Assembly: GCA_943787435.1 (NCBI GenBank)
Contig: CALSMK010000014.1
Span: 29,097 to 93,096, forward strand
Reading direction: 5' to 3'
Length of the DNA stretch: 64,000 nucleotides
Source of the DNA: an uncultured Flavobacteriales bacterium
GTDB taxonomy: Bacteria > Bacteroidota > Bacteroidia > Flavobacteriales_D > Sanyastnellaceae
The notes beneath the pieces are model-generated. The model had not been told where the DNA came from and did no database searches. It saw only the letters and a list, made by a program, of their open reading frames with translations. The position numbers and the translations under genes were made by a program. Below, in pieces: positions 35,018 through 44,490 of this stretch; the first letter of the stretch is position 1, and the number at the start of each line of letters is the position of its first letter.

Positions 35018-35722
35018 ATGCACGCACGCGCACTTTTTGGGTTGGCCATGGCCGTTGTCGTTTTGGCTCCGCTCCAATCGCAGGCCCAATTTGGCATAGC
35101 GCCCACCGATAGTCTGGTGGATGTGTTTCCCACAGACAGCCTTACGCGCATTTTTCAGATTGACTTTCCGAACCAAACCGAGGATTCACTGGGCTTGTCT
35201 TGGCGCCGCGTGGGCGGTGGATGGACCGAGGGCTGGGACGTGAACCTGTGCGACTTGGGGGAGTGCTACACCGGTGTGCCTTCCGATGCCGACATGATTT
35301 CCTGTGCCCCCGATGGCGCGGGGTACTTAAAATTGCTGGTGAATGCCTTGGGCATTGAAGGCGAATGCGTCCTTCATTTCTGGGTTTGGCCCACCGGCAA
35401 CCAAGACGCCTTGGTCAACATATACTATGACTTGCGCAATGGAGGCGTGAGCCACATTCATTCCGCATCAATGCCTGCTTCCCTTGTGGCCCATCCCAAT
35501 CCCGTGAGGTCGGGTGGCGAGGTTTGGATCTCGGGTGATGCCTCCTTTTTGGAATTTCCTTCTTCTTCCATGCAACGTATCGGGCCATTGGGCTCGTTGC
35601 ATGATTGTGACGTCAAAGCCACATCCACAGGGTGGAGCATCTCTACCCAAGGATGGACGAGCGGAATGCACTTGCTTCGGGCAAGGGAATCCGACGGCTT
35701 CATTCGTCTTTTTGTTCAATGA
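35018..35722 (+). CDS. Exported protein with T9SS C-terminal domain
   Basis: 234 residues. The signal peptide is followed by a mature start at QAQFGIAPTDSL. The N-terminal half is beta-rich with several Cys residues (CDLGECYTG, ADMISCAPDG). The last 80 residues (LVAHPNPVRSGGEVWISG, then WTSGMHLLRARESDG) form a type IX sorting domain. It is probably surface-exposed or secreted. It lies just upstream of the gingipain-like gene on the same strand, with a gap of 16 bases, so the two may share a transcript. Confidence 0.75.
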   Translation: MHARALFGLAMAVVVLAPLQSQAQFGIAPTDSLVDVFPTDSLTRIFQIDFPNQTEDSLGLSWRRVGGGWTEGWDVNLCDLGECYTGVPSDADMISCAPDGAGYLKLLVNALGIEGECVLHFWVWPTGNQDALVNIYYDLRNGGVSHIHSASMPASLVAHPNPVRSGGEVWISGDASFLEFPSSSMQRIGPLGSLHDCDVKATSTGWSISTQGWTSGMHLLRARESDGFIRLFVQ

Positions 35723-35738
35723 CCTGCAAATCATCAAC

Positions 35739-38700
35739 ATGAATTTTTCCCCTTGTAAGGCGCTCATGGCGCTGACATTCCTCTTTGGAATTCTGGCGCC
35801 TGCAGCGGCGCAAAACGCCACCTTGATTTCAGACGACGCCGAAGGCATCGTCATTCGCTTCGATTTTTCGGACCCCATTTTGAATGAGGTTGACACCGAC
35901 ATGGGAGAGGCCATTGTCCCCCGTGTGTTGGGCGACACCCCACTGCTTCGCGCCAGTGCACCCGACGTGTCGAAGGTGGACGCCACAGTGATCATCGATG
36001 CGGCCAGCGGAACGGCCCTCGAGGTGATCGATGTGGAATTCCAAGACATTCCCAATGTGGAAGTGGCCCCCAGCAAGGGCAACCTGTACCGCAACGTGAC
36101 CCCCGCCGATGTTCCCTTTGAGCAAGGCGCCGTTTACGGACAGGACCAATTCTACCCTGCTCAAGTGGCCTCATTGCAGTCGCCCTTTGTGCAGCGTGGC
36201 GTTCGCGGCCAAAGCGTTTGGGCCTTCCCATTCCAGTACAATGCCGTCACGAACGTGCTTCGCAGTCACTCCTCCATCACGGTTCGCATCGTGAACAACG
36301 AGACCGCCGCTGTGAACCCCGCGGTGGCACCTGTCCGTGTGACGGCCGAATTCGCCGACCAGTTGGGTCGCCGCTTCTTGAACGCTTCTTCCGGGGATTC
36401 ACGCTATGACTACATCGAAGAGCACGGCAAGTTGATCGTGGTCACCGATGCCATGTACGACGATGTGCTCGCGCCATTGGTGCAGTGGAAGCGCGAAAAG
36501 GGACTCACCACCGAGGTGATCTACGCCGCGGATTTCGGCGATGACTACAACGCCATCAAGGATTACCTGTCCGACGCCTACTTCAACGAGGGGCTCACCC
36601 ACGTGATTTTGGCTGGAGACGAGGACCAGGTGCCCGCCACCTTGGTGTCCAACGGAGGCGGAGATGGATATTGTGACCCCTGCTACTCCTTTGTGGAAGG
36701 CAACGACCACTACCCCGAGTTCTTCGTGGGCCGCCTGCTCGTGCACAATGTGGCCGAGATGCAAACCTTGGTGGACCGCACCTTGGAATACGAAAAGAAC
36801 CCCTTCTTGGGTGAAGAGTGGTTCAACGTGGGCGTGGGCATTGGTTCCAACGAAGGCGCCGGCATTGGCGACAACAACGAGAGCGACTGGCAGCACCAGA
36901 ACGTGATCAAGGACAAGCTCCTCGACTATGGATTCCAAGAAGTGTGGGAGCTCTACGACGGCAACCAAACAGGCAACAGCCCCACTGGCGGCGAAACTGC
37001 CGACGAAGGAGGCAGCCCCAACGCCAACGACATGGTGCAGTTGGTCAACAAGGGATTGAGCTTCATCAACTACACCGGTCACGGATACCATGGCGGCATT
37101 GCCTCCAGTGGATTCGATGTGAACGCCATTGCCCAAACCACCAACGCAGGCATGTACGGGTTCTTTGTTCCCGTGGCGTGTTGCGTGGGCGACTTTGACG
37201 AGGGCGAAGGCAGCGGAGATTGCTTTGGCGAGATCTGGATCAAGCAAACCAACAACGGCGCCCCTGCAGGTGGCATTGGTGGTGCTTTCTCCAGCGTGTT
37301 GCAGAGCTGGGCTCCTCCAATGAGGGGCCAAGACGAAATGGTGGACCTGGTGGTGGAAGACGGCGAAGTCGACATCAAGCACACCTTTGGTTCCATTGTG
37401 TCCCACGGATGTGCGGGCATGATCGATTCATACGGAGGTGGCGGAGAAGAAATGATGGACACGTGGTGCATCTTCGGTGACCCTTCTGTGGTCATGCGGA
37501 CGGCCTTCCCCAGCCAGTTGAATTTGTCCCACCAAGAGGTGTACTTCCTCGGGACCCCCAGCATTGAAGTGAGCTGCCCCACAGAGGGCGCGTTGATTGC
37601 CTTGACCATTGGCGACCAGATCTTGGGAACGGCCTTTGTGGAGAATGGAATGGCCACCATCGCCTTGGATGCACCCCTTGGTGTTCCCGGCGATTACCTG
37701 TTGACCGGAACGGCGTACAACACGATTCCGTACCAATCTGTGGTGCAGGCGGTTCCAGCCGAAGGTCCCTACGTGCTGTCCAGCGGCAATGCCGCCTTTG
37801 ACATGGCCGGTGACGCCGACGGCAACGTCGACCAGGGCGAAAGCATTGACTTGGAACTGGACCTTTCTAACGTGGGCATCGAAACCGCCATGGACGTTCA
37901 GGTGACCATCACCACGGCCGACGCTTGGGTGAACATCACCACCGGCTCTGTGTCGGCAGGCGACATCACCGCCGACGCCTCGCTGACCTTGCCAGGCTTT
38001 GCCTATGACGTGGTGGCCGGCGTAGAAGACCAGCATGTGGCGGTCTTCGATGTGGAGATTGCAGATGCCGACGGCAACGTTTGGAACACTTCATTCAGCA
38101 CTGTCTTGAACGCACCGCATTTCACCGTGCTGGACTTGGCCGTGGAAGACGGAGGCAATGGCATCCTCGAAAGTGGAGAGACGGCCACGCTCACCTTTAC
38201 CATCATCAACGACGGCCACGATGCCGCCCCCGGTGGCTTGGGCCTCTTGGACTTCGAGCACCCCGACGTCACGATGTTCAACAACGGCGACTACGTCATG
38301 GAGGACATCGAGCCAGGCGCCACGTTTACGCAGGGCTATGGAGTGGAGGTGTCCGAGGACGCCGCTCCAGGTGGATTGCTGCCCATGACCTTTACGTTCA
38401 ATACGTTCGGACCGGATGAGCAGGACCTGTACCTGACTTCTGCCGACTTCTTCGAGCCCATCAACCTGATCATGGAGACGTGGGAGAGTGGCGACGACCA
38501 GACTTTCCCTTGGGCCTATGACGGCAGCGAGGATTGGTTTGTGACCGACAACAACCCCTACCAGGGCGACTTCTGCATGGAAAGCGGCGACATTGGCGAC
38601 AACCAAAGCACGGCCTTGACCATTGCGTTGGAATTCTTGGGCGACGGTGAACTCAGCTTTGCCCGCCGGGTGTCCACCGAGGACGGGTGGGACTACCTGC

Positions 38701-38939
38701 GCATGTACATCGACGGCAGCCATGGTGGCCGAGTGGAGTCCGGGAACAGGACTGGGCCGAAGAGGCCTTTGACCTCACCGCTGGTTTCCACACCATCACC
38801 TGGTCCTACGAAAAGGACAACATCATCAGTCGGCGGAGCCGATGCCTGCTGGGTGGACGACATCGTCCTGCCCTCCATTCTGCTTCATCGACGCCACCAT
38901 CACCCAGAGCGGACCCCAAGGCATCCTGTGCCCGGGTGA
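35739..38939 (+). CDS. Gingipain-like (C25) cysteine peptidase, N-terminal and catalytic part
   Basis: 1066 codons from ATG 35739; signal peptide MNFSPCKALMALTFLFG. A propeptide precedes the C25 domain. The catalytic dyad is visible: His near residue 448 in NYTGHGYHGG and Cys 481 or 482 in VPVACCVGDFD, with HVILAGDEDQVPA upstream and IFGDPSVVMRT at the end of the domain. Immunoglobulin-like domains and CARDB-like repeats (GNVDQGESIDLELDLSNVG, NGILESGETATLTFTIIND) follow. The true frame is lost from about 38720 by single-base breaks; the last 70 codons of this open frame are not authentic, and the rest of the gene continues to 40279. Confidence 0.88.
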   Translation: MNFSPCKALMALTFLFGILAPAAAQNATLISDDAEGIVIRFDFSDPILNEVDTDMGEAIVPRVLGDTPLLRASAPDVSKVDATVIIDAASGTALEVIDVEFQDIPNVEVAPSKGNLYRNVTPADVPFEQGAVYGQDQFYPAQVASLQSPFVQRGVRGQSVWAFPFQYNAVTNVLRSHSSITVRIVNNETAAVNPAVAPVRVTAEFADQLGRRFLNASSGDSRYDYIEEHGKLIVVTDAMYDDVLAPLVQWKREKGLTTEVIYAADFGDDYNAIKDYLSDAYFNEGLTHVILAGDEDQVPATLVSNGGGDGYCDPCYSFVEGNDHYPEFFVGRLLVHNVAEMQTLVDRTLEYEKNPFLGEEWFNVGVGIGSNEGAGIGDNNESDWQHQNVIKDKLLDYGFQEVWELYDGNQTGNSPTGGETADEGGSPNANDMVQLVNKGLSFINYTGHGYHGGIASSGFDVNAIAQTTNAGMYGFFVPVACCVGDFDEGEGSGDCFGEIWIKQTNNGAPAGGIGGAFSSVLQSWAPPMRGQDEMVDLVVEDGEVDIKHTFGSIVSHGCAGMIDSYGGGGEEMMDTWCIFGDPSVVMRTAFPSQLNLSHQEVYFLGTPSIEVSCPTEGALIALTIGDQILGTAFVENGMATIALDAPLGVPGDYLLTGTAYNTIPYQSVVQAVPAEGPYVLSSGNAAFDMAGDADGNVDQGESIDLELDLSNVGIETAMDVQVTITTADAWVNITTGSVSAGDITADASLTLPGFAYDVVAGVEDQHVAVFDVEIADADGNVWNTSFSTVLNAPHFTVLDLAVEDGGNGILESGETATLTFTIINDGHDAAPGGLGLLDFEHPDVTMFNNGDYVMEDIEPGATFTQGYGVEVSEDAAPGGLLPMTFTFNTFGPDEQDLYLTSADFFEPINLIMETWESGDDQTFPWAYDGSEDWFVTDNNPYQGDFCMESGDIGDNQSTALTIALEFLGDGELSFARRVSTEDGWDYLRMYIDGSHGGRVESGNRTGPKRPLTSPLVSTPSPGPTKRTTSSVGGADACWVDDIVLPSILLHRRHHHPERTPRHPVPG

Positions 38940-40279
38940 GTCTGTGACCCTCACCACCGATGGCGGCTACACCGCCGATTGGAGCAACGGAGCCAGCGGA
39001 AGCAGCATCGATGTGGAAGAAGCCGGCACCTACACCGTGACCTTGACCGACGACGCTGGTTGCAGCTTCACCTCCGATGCCGTGGTGATCGACGTCTTGG
39101 AGCCCGTGGCCCCAGAAGTGACCATGGTGACGGTCAGCTTGGGTTCTGCGAAGGCGGATCTGTTCTGCTCTCTGGCCCCGATGGAGGCACATGGGATTGG
39201 AACGTGGGCGTGGAAAACCAGACCATTGAAGTGTCCACCTCGGGCACCTTCCAGCTCGACCTTCACCGACGCTGCTGCAACCAGGCCACCGTGGGAGAGG
39301 AGATTGAAGTGTCGGTGTACCCCATCCCGAAGCGCCCTCTACCGAGGACTTCACCATTGTGGACCCTGCCGACGTGACCTTGAACGCCACAGGCGACAAC
39401 CTGCTTTGGTACGAGCCTGAAGGCGACATCGTGCCCTTTGGCGCCGGTCCAGACGTGACCACATACGTGGGGGCCAACCACCACCTTCTGGGTGGAGAGC
39501 GAGTCGGCCAACCCCGGCACCGACGGCCACAGGAGGCAAGGATGTGCGCGACGCTGAGAACGGCCAGCTCCACCAGAACAGCGGCTTCTGGCTCGTCTTT
39601 GACGCCTACCAGAACCTGAACTTCGAGTCGGTCAAGGTCTATGCCAATGGCCTCGGGCACCGCACCATCGCTTGGTCAACGCCAATGGCGCAGAACTGGC
39701 ACAGTCGTGACGGTCACATGGCACGACGGCGAGAAACGTCGTCGACCTGAACTTCTTTGTGCCAGCAGGGGAGGGCTACGGCCTTGCGTCAGCTCCTGAC
39801 AACCCCAGCTGTGGCGCGACGGCATCGGCTCTGACCCCGACTACCCATACGCCCTTGGCGACTTCGGCGCCATCACCGGCACCAGCGTCAACGGCGGCAA
39901 CGCCCAGAACTACTACTACTTCTTCTACGATTGGAAGGTCAGCGTGGACGCTGTGGGCTGCAGCTCGGAGCGCGTGCCCCTGACGGTCACCGTGACCAAC
40001 CCGTCCAGCGTGGGCCAGATCGCGGGCCTGAGCAGCATCGACGCCTACCCGAACCCCACGGCCGGCGCCCTGACGCTCGACCTCGACCTCGGCGCCAACG
40101 TCCTCGACCTCACTGTCGCCATCCTGGACCTCCAGGGCCGCACCCTCCAGTCCACCAACTGGAGCGCCCAGACCACAGGCCAGCGCCAGCTCGACCTCAC
40201 CGCATTGGCCCCCGGCCACTACACCGTCCGCCTCACCGACGGCACCGGCCAATGGCGCCTCCCCGTCGTCCGCCACTGA
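38720..40279 (+). pseudogene. C-terminal part of the gingipain-like gene, broken into many frames
   Basis: Joining short frames restores a continuous protein: DWAEEAFDLTAGFHTITWSY, then ADACWVDDIVLP, then TITQSGPQGILCPGESVTL (frame 38842), then GSVLLSGPDGGTWDWNVG (frame 38979), then DFTIVDPADVTLNATGD (frame 39359), then QLHQNSGFWLVFDAYQNL (frame 39544), and finally 39944-40279, which ends in a classic T9SS domain (IDAYPNPTAGALTLDLDLG, LAPGHYTVRLTDGTGQW). About ten one-base breaks lie between 38720 and 39950. The coding sense between breaks is intact, so sequence error is the more likely cause; true decay cannot be ruled out. Confidence 0.75.
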
Positions 40280-40311
40280 ACGCGAGCACGACGACAACAA
40301 CACTACCAACA

Positions 40312-40342
40312 GAAAAGCCGGGCCCAACAGCCCGGCTTTTTT
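40312..40342 (+). terminator. Rho-independent terminator after the C25 peptidase gene
   Basis: AGCCGGGC (40316-40323) pairs with GCCCGGCT (40330-40337), loop CCAACA, followed by a run of six T. It is preceded by AAAA. Confidence 0.85.
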
Positions 40343-40370
40343 ACTGCCCACCAATCCCGATCTTAACACC

Positions 40371-41312
40371 ATGGAAGTAGGGAAGATCAAGCAGGTGCCG
40401 CTCAGGGAGATTTGGAAGCGAGAAGACAGCGATTTCACCGTGTGGCTGGAGAACAACATCGATTACTTGAACGATGTATTGGATTTCGAAGTCACCATTG
40501 AGGAGCGGGAGAAGCGCGTAGGCTCTTTCAGTCTCGACCTATACGGTGACGATGGGATGGGGGGCAAGGTGATCATCGAGAACCAACTCGAAAAGACCGA
40601 CCACGACCACCTCGGCAAGGTCCTGACCTACCTCACCAACCTTGACGCCCACAGGGCCATTTGGATTACGCCAAAGCCGAGAGAAGAACATGGCCGCGCC
40701 ATCGATTGGCTCAATGAATACACACCTGGTGACATCGCATTCTACCTTGTCAAGCTCGAAGCGATCCGCATCGGGGACCACCCCGTAGCGGCACCGCAGT
40801 TCACGGTCGTCAAAGGCCCAAGCGAGCAGATCAAGCAGATCGGCCAAGAGAAGAAGGACAGCGCCGCCCGAGATGCTATCCGCCGCGAATTCTGGGGCCA
40901 TTTTCTCGAACGCATGGCCGAGAAGGGCGATTTGTATTCAGGTCAAAAGCCACCTTCCATTGCATGGATGTCTCACGGGCTGGGCATGTCCGGCATCAAC
41001 ATCAATGTCTACTGCACCCGCAAATACGTTAAGGGAGAAGTCTACCTGTCCAAAGGCATGGCCGAAGACAACAAGCGAATCTTTGACCACTTCCATGACC
41101 AACGGGGAGACATTGAAGGCGCCTTCGGTGAACCCCTCGAATGGGAGCGCCTCGACGATGGCATTCACTCGCGCATCAAACATCAGCTGGATGGCGTGGG
41201 GTGGGACAACCGCGAAGACTGGCCGAGCATCATCGAATTCCTCATCGATACGGCCATCCGGCTTCATCGCGCTTTCAGCGGCCCCACAAAACAACTCAAA
41301 GCCGATTGGTGA
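40371..41312 (+). CDS. DUF4268-domain protein with nuclease-like N-terminus
   Basis: 313 residues. The N-terminal half (about 30-150) has a PD-(D/E)xK-like layout: FSLDLYGDDG, then VIIENQLEKTDHDHLGKVL and HRAIWITPKPREEHGRAI. The C-terminal half is the DUF4268 domain (SIAWMSHGLGMSGININVY, LEWERLDDGIHSRIKHQL). Proteins of this kind are often found with restriction or other defence genes; the target is unknown. It starts 29 bases after a strong terminator and faces the Mrr-type gene, whose stop lies 23 bases beyond its own. Confidence 0.82.
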   Translation: MEVGKIKQVPLREIWKREDSDFTVWLENNIDYLNDVLDFEVTIEEREKRVGSFSLDLYGDDGMGGKVIIENQLEKTDHDHLGKVLTYLTNLDAHRAIWITPKPREEHGRAIDWLNEYTPGDIAFYLVKLEAIRIGDHPVAAPQFTVVKGPSEQIKQIGQEKKDSAARDAIRREFWGHFLERMAEKGDLYSGQKPPSIAWMSHGLGMSGININVYCTRKYVKGEVYLSKGMAEDNKRIFDHFHDQRGDIEGAFGEPLEWERLDDGIHSRIKHQLDGVGWDNREDWPSIIEFLIDTAIRLHRAFSGPTKQLKADW

Positions 41313-41334
41313 CAGCCAGCACGGCACTGTGGGA

Positions 41335-42223
41335 TTAAGCGCTAAAGAAGTCGTCGTCCAGCTCCTTGACTGGATACACATCTTTGACTTGGATGCCCAC
41401 CTCAAACTCATACATGAGGTCGGCCAGCTTGTTGCCATCAATCAAAATGATCCGGTGGTGGGCTGAATCCGCCTTGTCAACAGCCTTCGCAGAAAAGGCC
41501 GATGTGGTCACAAAAACGCCTTTTGAAGTGTCGCCGCTCATGGCGCCGATGAAGTTCCGAATGTCCGTTTCCTGGACCTTGTTTTCGGTATAGCGCTTGG
41601 CTTGGATGTAGATGCGTTCTAAGCCAAGGGTGTCTTCATTCATCACACCGTCGATGCCTCCATCTCCTGACTTCTTCGTGGTGACCATTTCGCCATAGCC
41701 CATTTTGCGCAAGAGCTTCAAGATGACCACCTCAAACTCGTAGGGATCCATTTCCTTCACCCTCGAGATGAGCTCGCTTTTCACTTGTTTTTCGATCGCA
41801 GTGATGCCCTGATCAATGAGGTCTTGCGGCGAGCTGGTCTCATCCCTCTGATCCTCTGACTTCAGCTTGTTTCTTGTTTGCTCTCCCAGCTTCATGGGCA
41901 ATGAAAGCGTCTGTGCTTTTGACTTCTTTCAATGAAAGGATACCCGATTTCAAAGCGGCGATCCCCGCTTCATTGATTTGTGCGACGCCCCGCTTCGGCT
42001 GTTGGATAAAGCCACCCAACTTCAAGTAGGTCTTGCCCCAGTCAATCCGGTCAAACAGAAGGTTCTTTCCCTGCTTCGTGGTGGCCTCAAAATCTTCTTC
42101 GGTGAGATGAGCATAGTGCTCAGCCTTCACCCTGTTCCGAAGTTGAGCAGCCGTGAGAATTTCCCCATTGCTCAGCACCGTGAGGATGGGGATAAACGTC
42201 TCGTTGAATTTGGGCAGTGCCAT
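41335..42223 (-). CDS. mrr: Mrr-type (type IV) restriction endonuclease, frameshifted
   Basis: Two overlapping frames make one gene. The first (42223 to 41840) begins MALPKFNETFIPILTVLSNG and carries the winged-helix Mrr N-terminal domain (ILTAAQLRNRVKAE, LLFDRIDWGKTYLKLGG, INEAGIAALKSG). The second (to 41335) carries the Mrr catalytic domain: GYGEMVTTKKSGDGGIDGVM, then IYIQAKRYTENKVQETDI, with the Asp and QxK of the PD-(D/E)xK site. One frame break lies between about 41840 and 41901. Mrr cuts DNA with foreign methylation. The break may be a sequencing error, so activity cannot be judged. Confidence 0.8.
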
Positions 42224-42442
42224 GGCGCAGTTTGTTTCAGCAGGCCCAAGATACCGCCTCAGCTCGCACCCTATCTTTCCGGCACCGAAACCTCTACGAA
42301 CATGATCACAGGCGATGCTGTTTGAACCGCCTTTCACGGACCAGTCGACCAAGGCATCATGGGCATCTTCACTACCGATGCCGAAGTCCACAGCATCATC
42401 CGCATCATCGACGGCATCAACGCCAACGCCCAAGTCGCCTGA
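42224..42442. other. Gap with a small coding remnant
   Basis: No intact gene. On the plus strand a 39-codon frame with no start codon at its beginning (42326-42442) reads GPVDQGIMGIFTTDAEVH and more before a stop at 42440. It looks like the tail of a lost gene, family not recognised. Confidence 0.3.
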
Positions 42443-43197
42443 TCATTTGATGCCGCGCTGTTTTTTGATGGCTTCGTAGGCGGCGGTGATGCGGTCGAAG
42501 CGATTGCGGGCCTGCTTCTGGTAGTCCTCGCCCATGTCGCGCACCTTGTCGGGGTGGAACTTGACGGCCATGCGGCGGAAGGCCTTTTTGACCTCGCTGT
42601 CGGTGGCCGATTCTGGGATCTCGAGGACGGCGTAGTGGGAGGCGACGTCGGTGTAGAAGCTGGCCTCGATGCTCTTGACGTCTTTGGCGCTGATGCCCAG
42701 CCATCCGGCGATCTGGCGGATGACCTCGACCTCGCGGGGGTCTACGTCGCCGTCGGCCTGGGCGATGCCGTACATGTACTGCAGCAGGAGCAAGCGCTTG
42801 CTGTGCTCCATCATGCCTTGGATTTGCCGGCAGACGGCACGGGCGTCCACGTCTTGCTTTAAGACCTCGCGCAAGGTGAGGATGTAGCGCTCGGCTTGGG
42901 CGTCGCCGAAATTGCTCACGAAGAACCGCTTCACATAGTCCAGCTCGGACTTGAGGATGCGGCCGTCGGCCTTCATGACCGCCGCGCTCAGGACGATCAT
43001 GGAGGCCGCGAAGTCTCCGGCGCCGGTCTGCCGGCGCCGCGGGCCGCCACCGTGGGGGCTCCCTGCTGCGGGCCTCCTTCCATGGACAGGCTGTTGTCTC
43101 CCATCATGGATCCAAAGGCATAGCCGAGGATGCCTCCGATGGGGCCGCCCAAAGCCCAGCCGAGGGCACCACCAATGTATTTCGCGTACTTGCTCAT
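42443..43197 (-). CDS. TerB-like/DnaJ-domain protein (DjlA-like), frameshifted
   Basis: The N-terminal frame (from 43197) begins MSKYAKYIGGALGWALGGP, a Gly-rich membrane-type helix, and continues to LSMEGGPQQGA. The second frame resumes at about 43030 with TGAGDFAASMIVLSAAVMK and holds a TerB-like helical domain (MKADGRILKSELDYVKRFF) and a C-terminal J domain with KFHPDKVRDMG (HPD motif). This is the DjlA layout: a co-chaperone that stimulates DnaK. One frame break lies near 43010-43060 in a very GC-rich segment. The intact long frame alone covers 42443-43000. Confidence 0.8.
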
Positions 43198-43212
43198 GAA
43201 TGTCGTGTTAGG

Positions 43213-44056
43213 TTACCAGCTGCCGCCCGCGCCACCGCCGCCGAAGCTGCCGCCGCCAAATCCGCCGCTGCCACCGAAGCCGCCGCTGCCGCCAAATCCG
43301 CCTGATGCCGCCGCGAAAGTGAGCCATCGGCTGCCACGAGAGCGGCTTGATTGGTTGGCCAGCAGCATAGAAAGCGGCCAGGGTGCCCAGACCGTTGGTA
43401 TTCGGCATACGCGAAAGATCGCCCTCATGAACAGCAGTCCGGGCAGGACAAACATCAAAGAAGCGAGCAACGAGCATGCACCGCGATCGCACCTCCTGTG
43501 GAGAGGGGCGCACCGGGCGAGTATTCCGAAACCTCACCGCTGGCCAGAGGGCCAAGGGCCGCCACTGCATTTCGGATGCCCCGGGCATAGGCTTCGCGTC
43601 CTCCGACCTTGAATTCGGGGATCAATCTCAAAGTCGATGATGCGGTTGGCGGTCACATCGGGAATGGCGCCTTCAAGGCCGTAGCCCACCGCGATGAAGA
43701 CCTGTCCCCTTGCCGTTGCGGAAGTCTTCGGCGACAAGCGCCAGCACGATGCCGTTGTCGAATTCGGCATCGCCCACGCCCCACTTCGCGCCCTACGCCG
43801 GTCGCAAAGTCAAACGGAGACTCTCGCGCACATGTCGGGGTGGGTGACCACCACAATGCTGTTGGGCGTCGTGTCGTTGAAGGGCGCGGATGGTGCTGTT
43901 GATCTCGTGCCTCCGCTGCGGGAGTCAGGACCTCGGCATAGTCGTACACAAAGATGCCCGGCGTGCCCTGTTCGGGCAGGCATTCCAGTTCGGCTTGGGC
44001 CTGCAAGCTGCATGCTGGCCAGCGTCATGCAGCAGGGCAGGGAGGAAACGCATCAT
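43213..44056 (-). pseudogene. TPM-domain protein with Gly-rich C-terminus, broken by several frame breaks
   Basis: The start ATG 44056 overlaps the stop of the next upstream gene (44053). Joining frames gives a TPM (TLP18.3/Psb32/MOLO-1) protein: LECLPEQGTPGIFVYDYAEV, then NDTTPNSIVVVTHPDMC, then FIAVGYGLEGAIPDVTANRI, then EAYARGIRNAVAAL, a membrane helix (LMFVLPGLLFMRAIF) and a Gly/Ser tail (GGFGGSGGFGGGSFGGGG). About six one-base breaks are needed. The layout matches the secreted or membrane TPM protein that usually follows lemA, so the gene is probably intact in the living cell. Confidence 0.7.
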
Positions 44057-44490
44057 GATCCGAAACTGATGTCGTCGGAGAGTTCATTCACGTCGTCCTC
44101 GGCCACCGGAAAGTGGGCCGAGAGCTGCTCTCCGGCCAACCGAATGCCCGCAGCCAGCCCTTCGCCAGATTTCCCTTGGGAAAGACCAGTGATCACAGTG
44201 TCTTTGACCCCGTCCCAGAACCCCTCGGGCACAGCAGCGTTGATGCCGCCGTCGCCGAGAATGGCGAACTGACGGTCCTCGGTAGCGAGGTAGAAGAGCA
44301 CGCCATTGCGAAGCTCTGTCTTGTGCATGTCCAGCGTGGCAAACACGGTGGCGGCCCGGTCCAACACATCCACCTTGCACCGCGACTCCACATGAAGGCG
44401 GATCTCGCCACTGGTGCGGGACTCGGCGTCAGAAATGGCCACCAAGATGTCGGCCTTGTCCTTGTCGGACAAAAAGTCACGCGCGGCCAT
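44053..44490 (-). CDS. TPM-domain protein (short form)
   Basis: 145 residues from ATG 44490, which overlaps the lemA stop by three bases. The TPM fold is recognisable: DILVAISDAESRTSGEIRLH, then RNGVLFYLATEDRQFAILGD and GINAAVPEGFWDGVKDTVI. It has no signal peptide. It is the second gene of the lemA-TPM-TPM operon and overlaps the next TPM gene by 4 bases. The molecular function of the domain is uncertain; some members have phosphatase activity. Confidence 0.85.
   Translation of the reverse strand: MAARDFLSDKDKADILVAISDAESRTSGEIRLHVESRCKVDVLDRAATVFATLDMHKTELRNGVLFYLATEDRQFAILGDGGINAAVPEGFWDGVKDTVITGLSQGKSGEGLAAGIRLAGEQLSAHFPVAEDDVNELSDDISFGS

Noticed and set aside
36399..37406. 335-residue minus-strand frame inside the C25 peptidase
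   Set aside because: Lies fully opposite the conserved catalytic domain; His/Val-rich shadow sequence.
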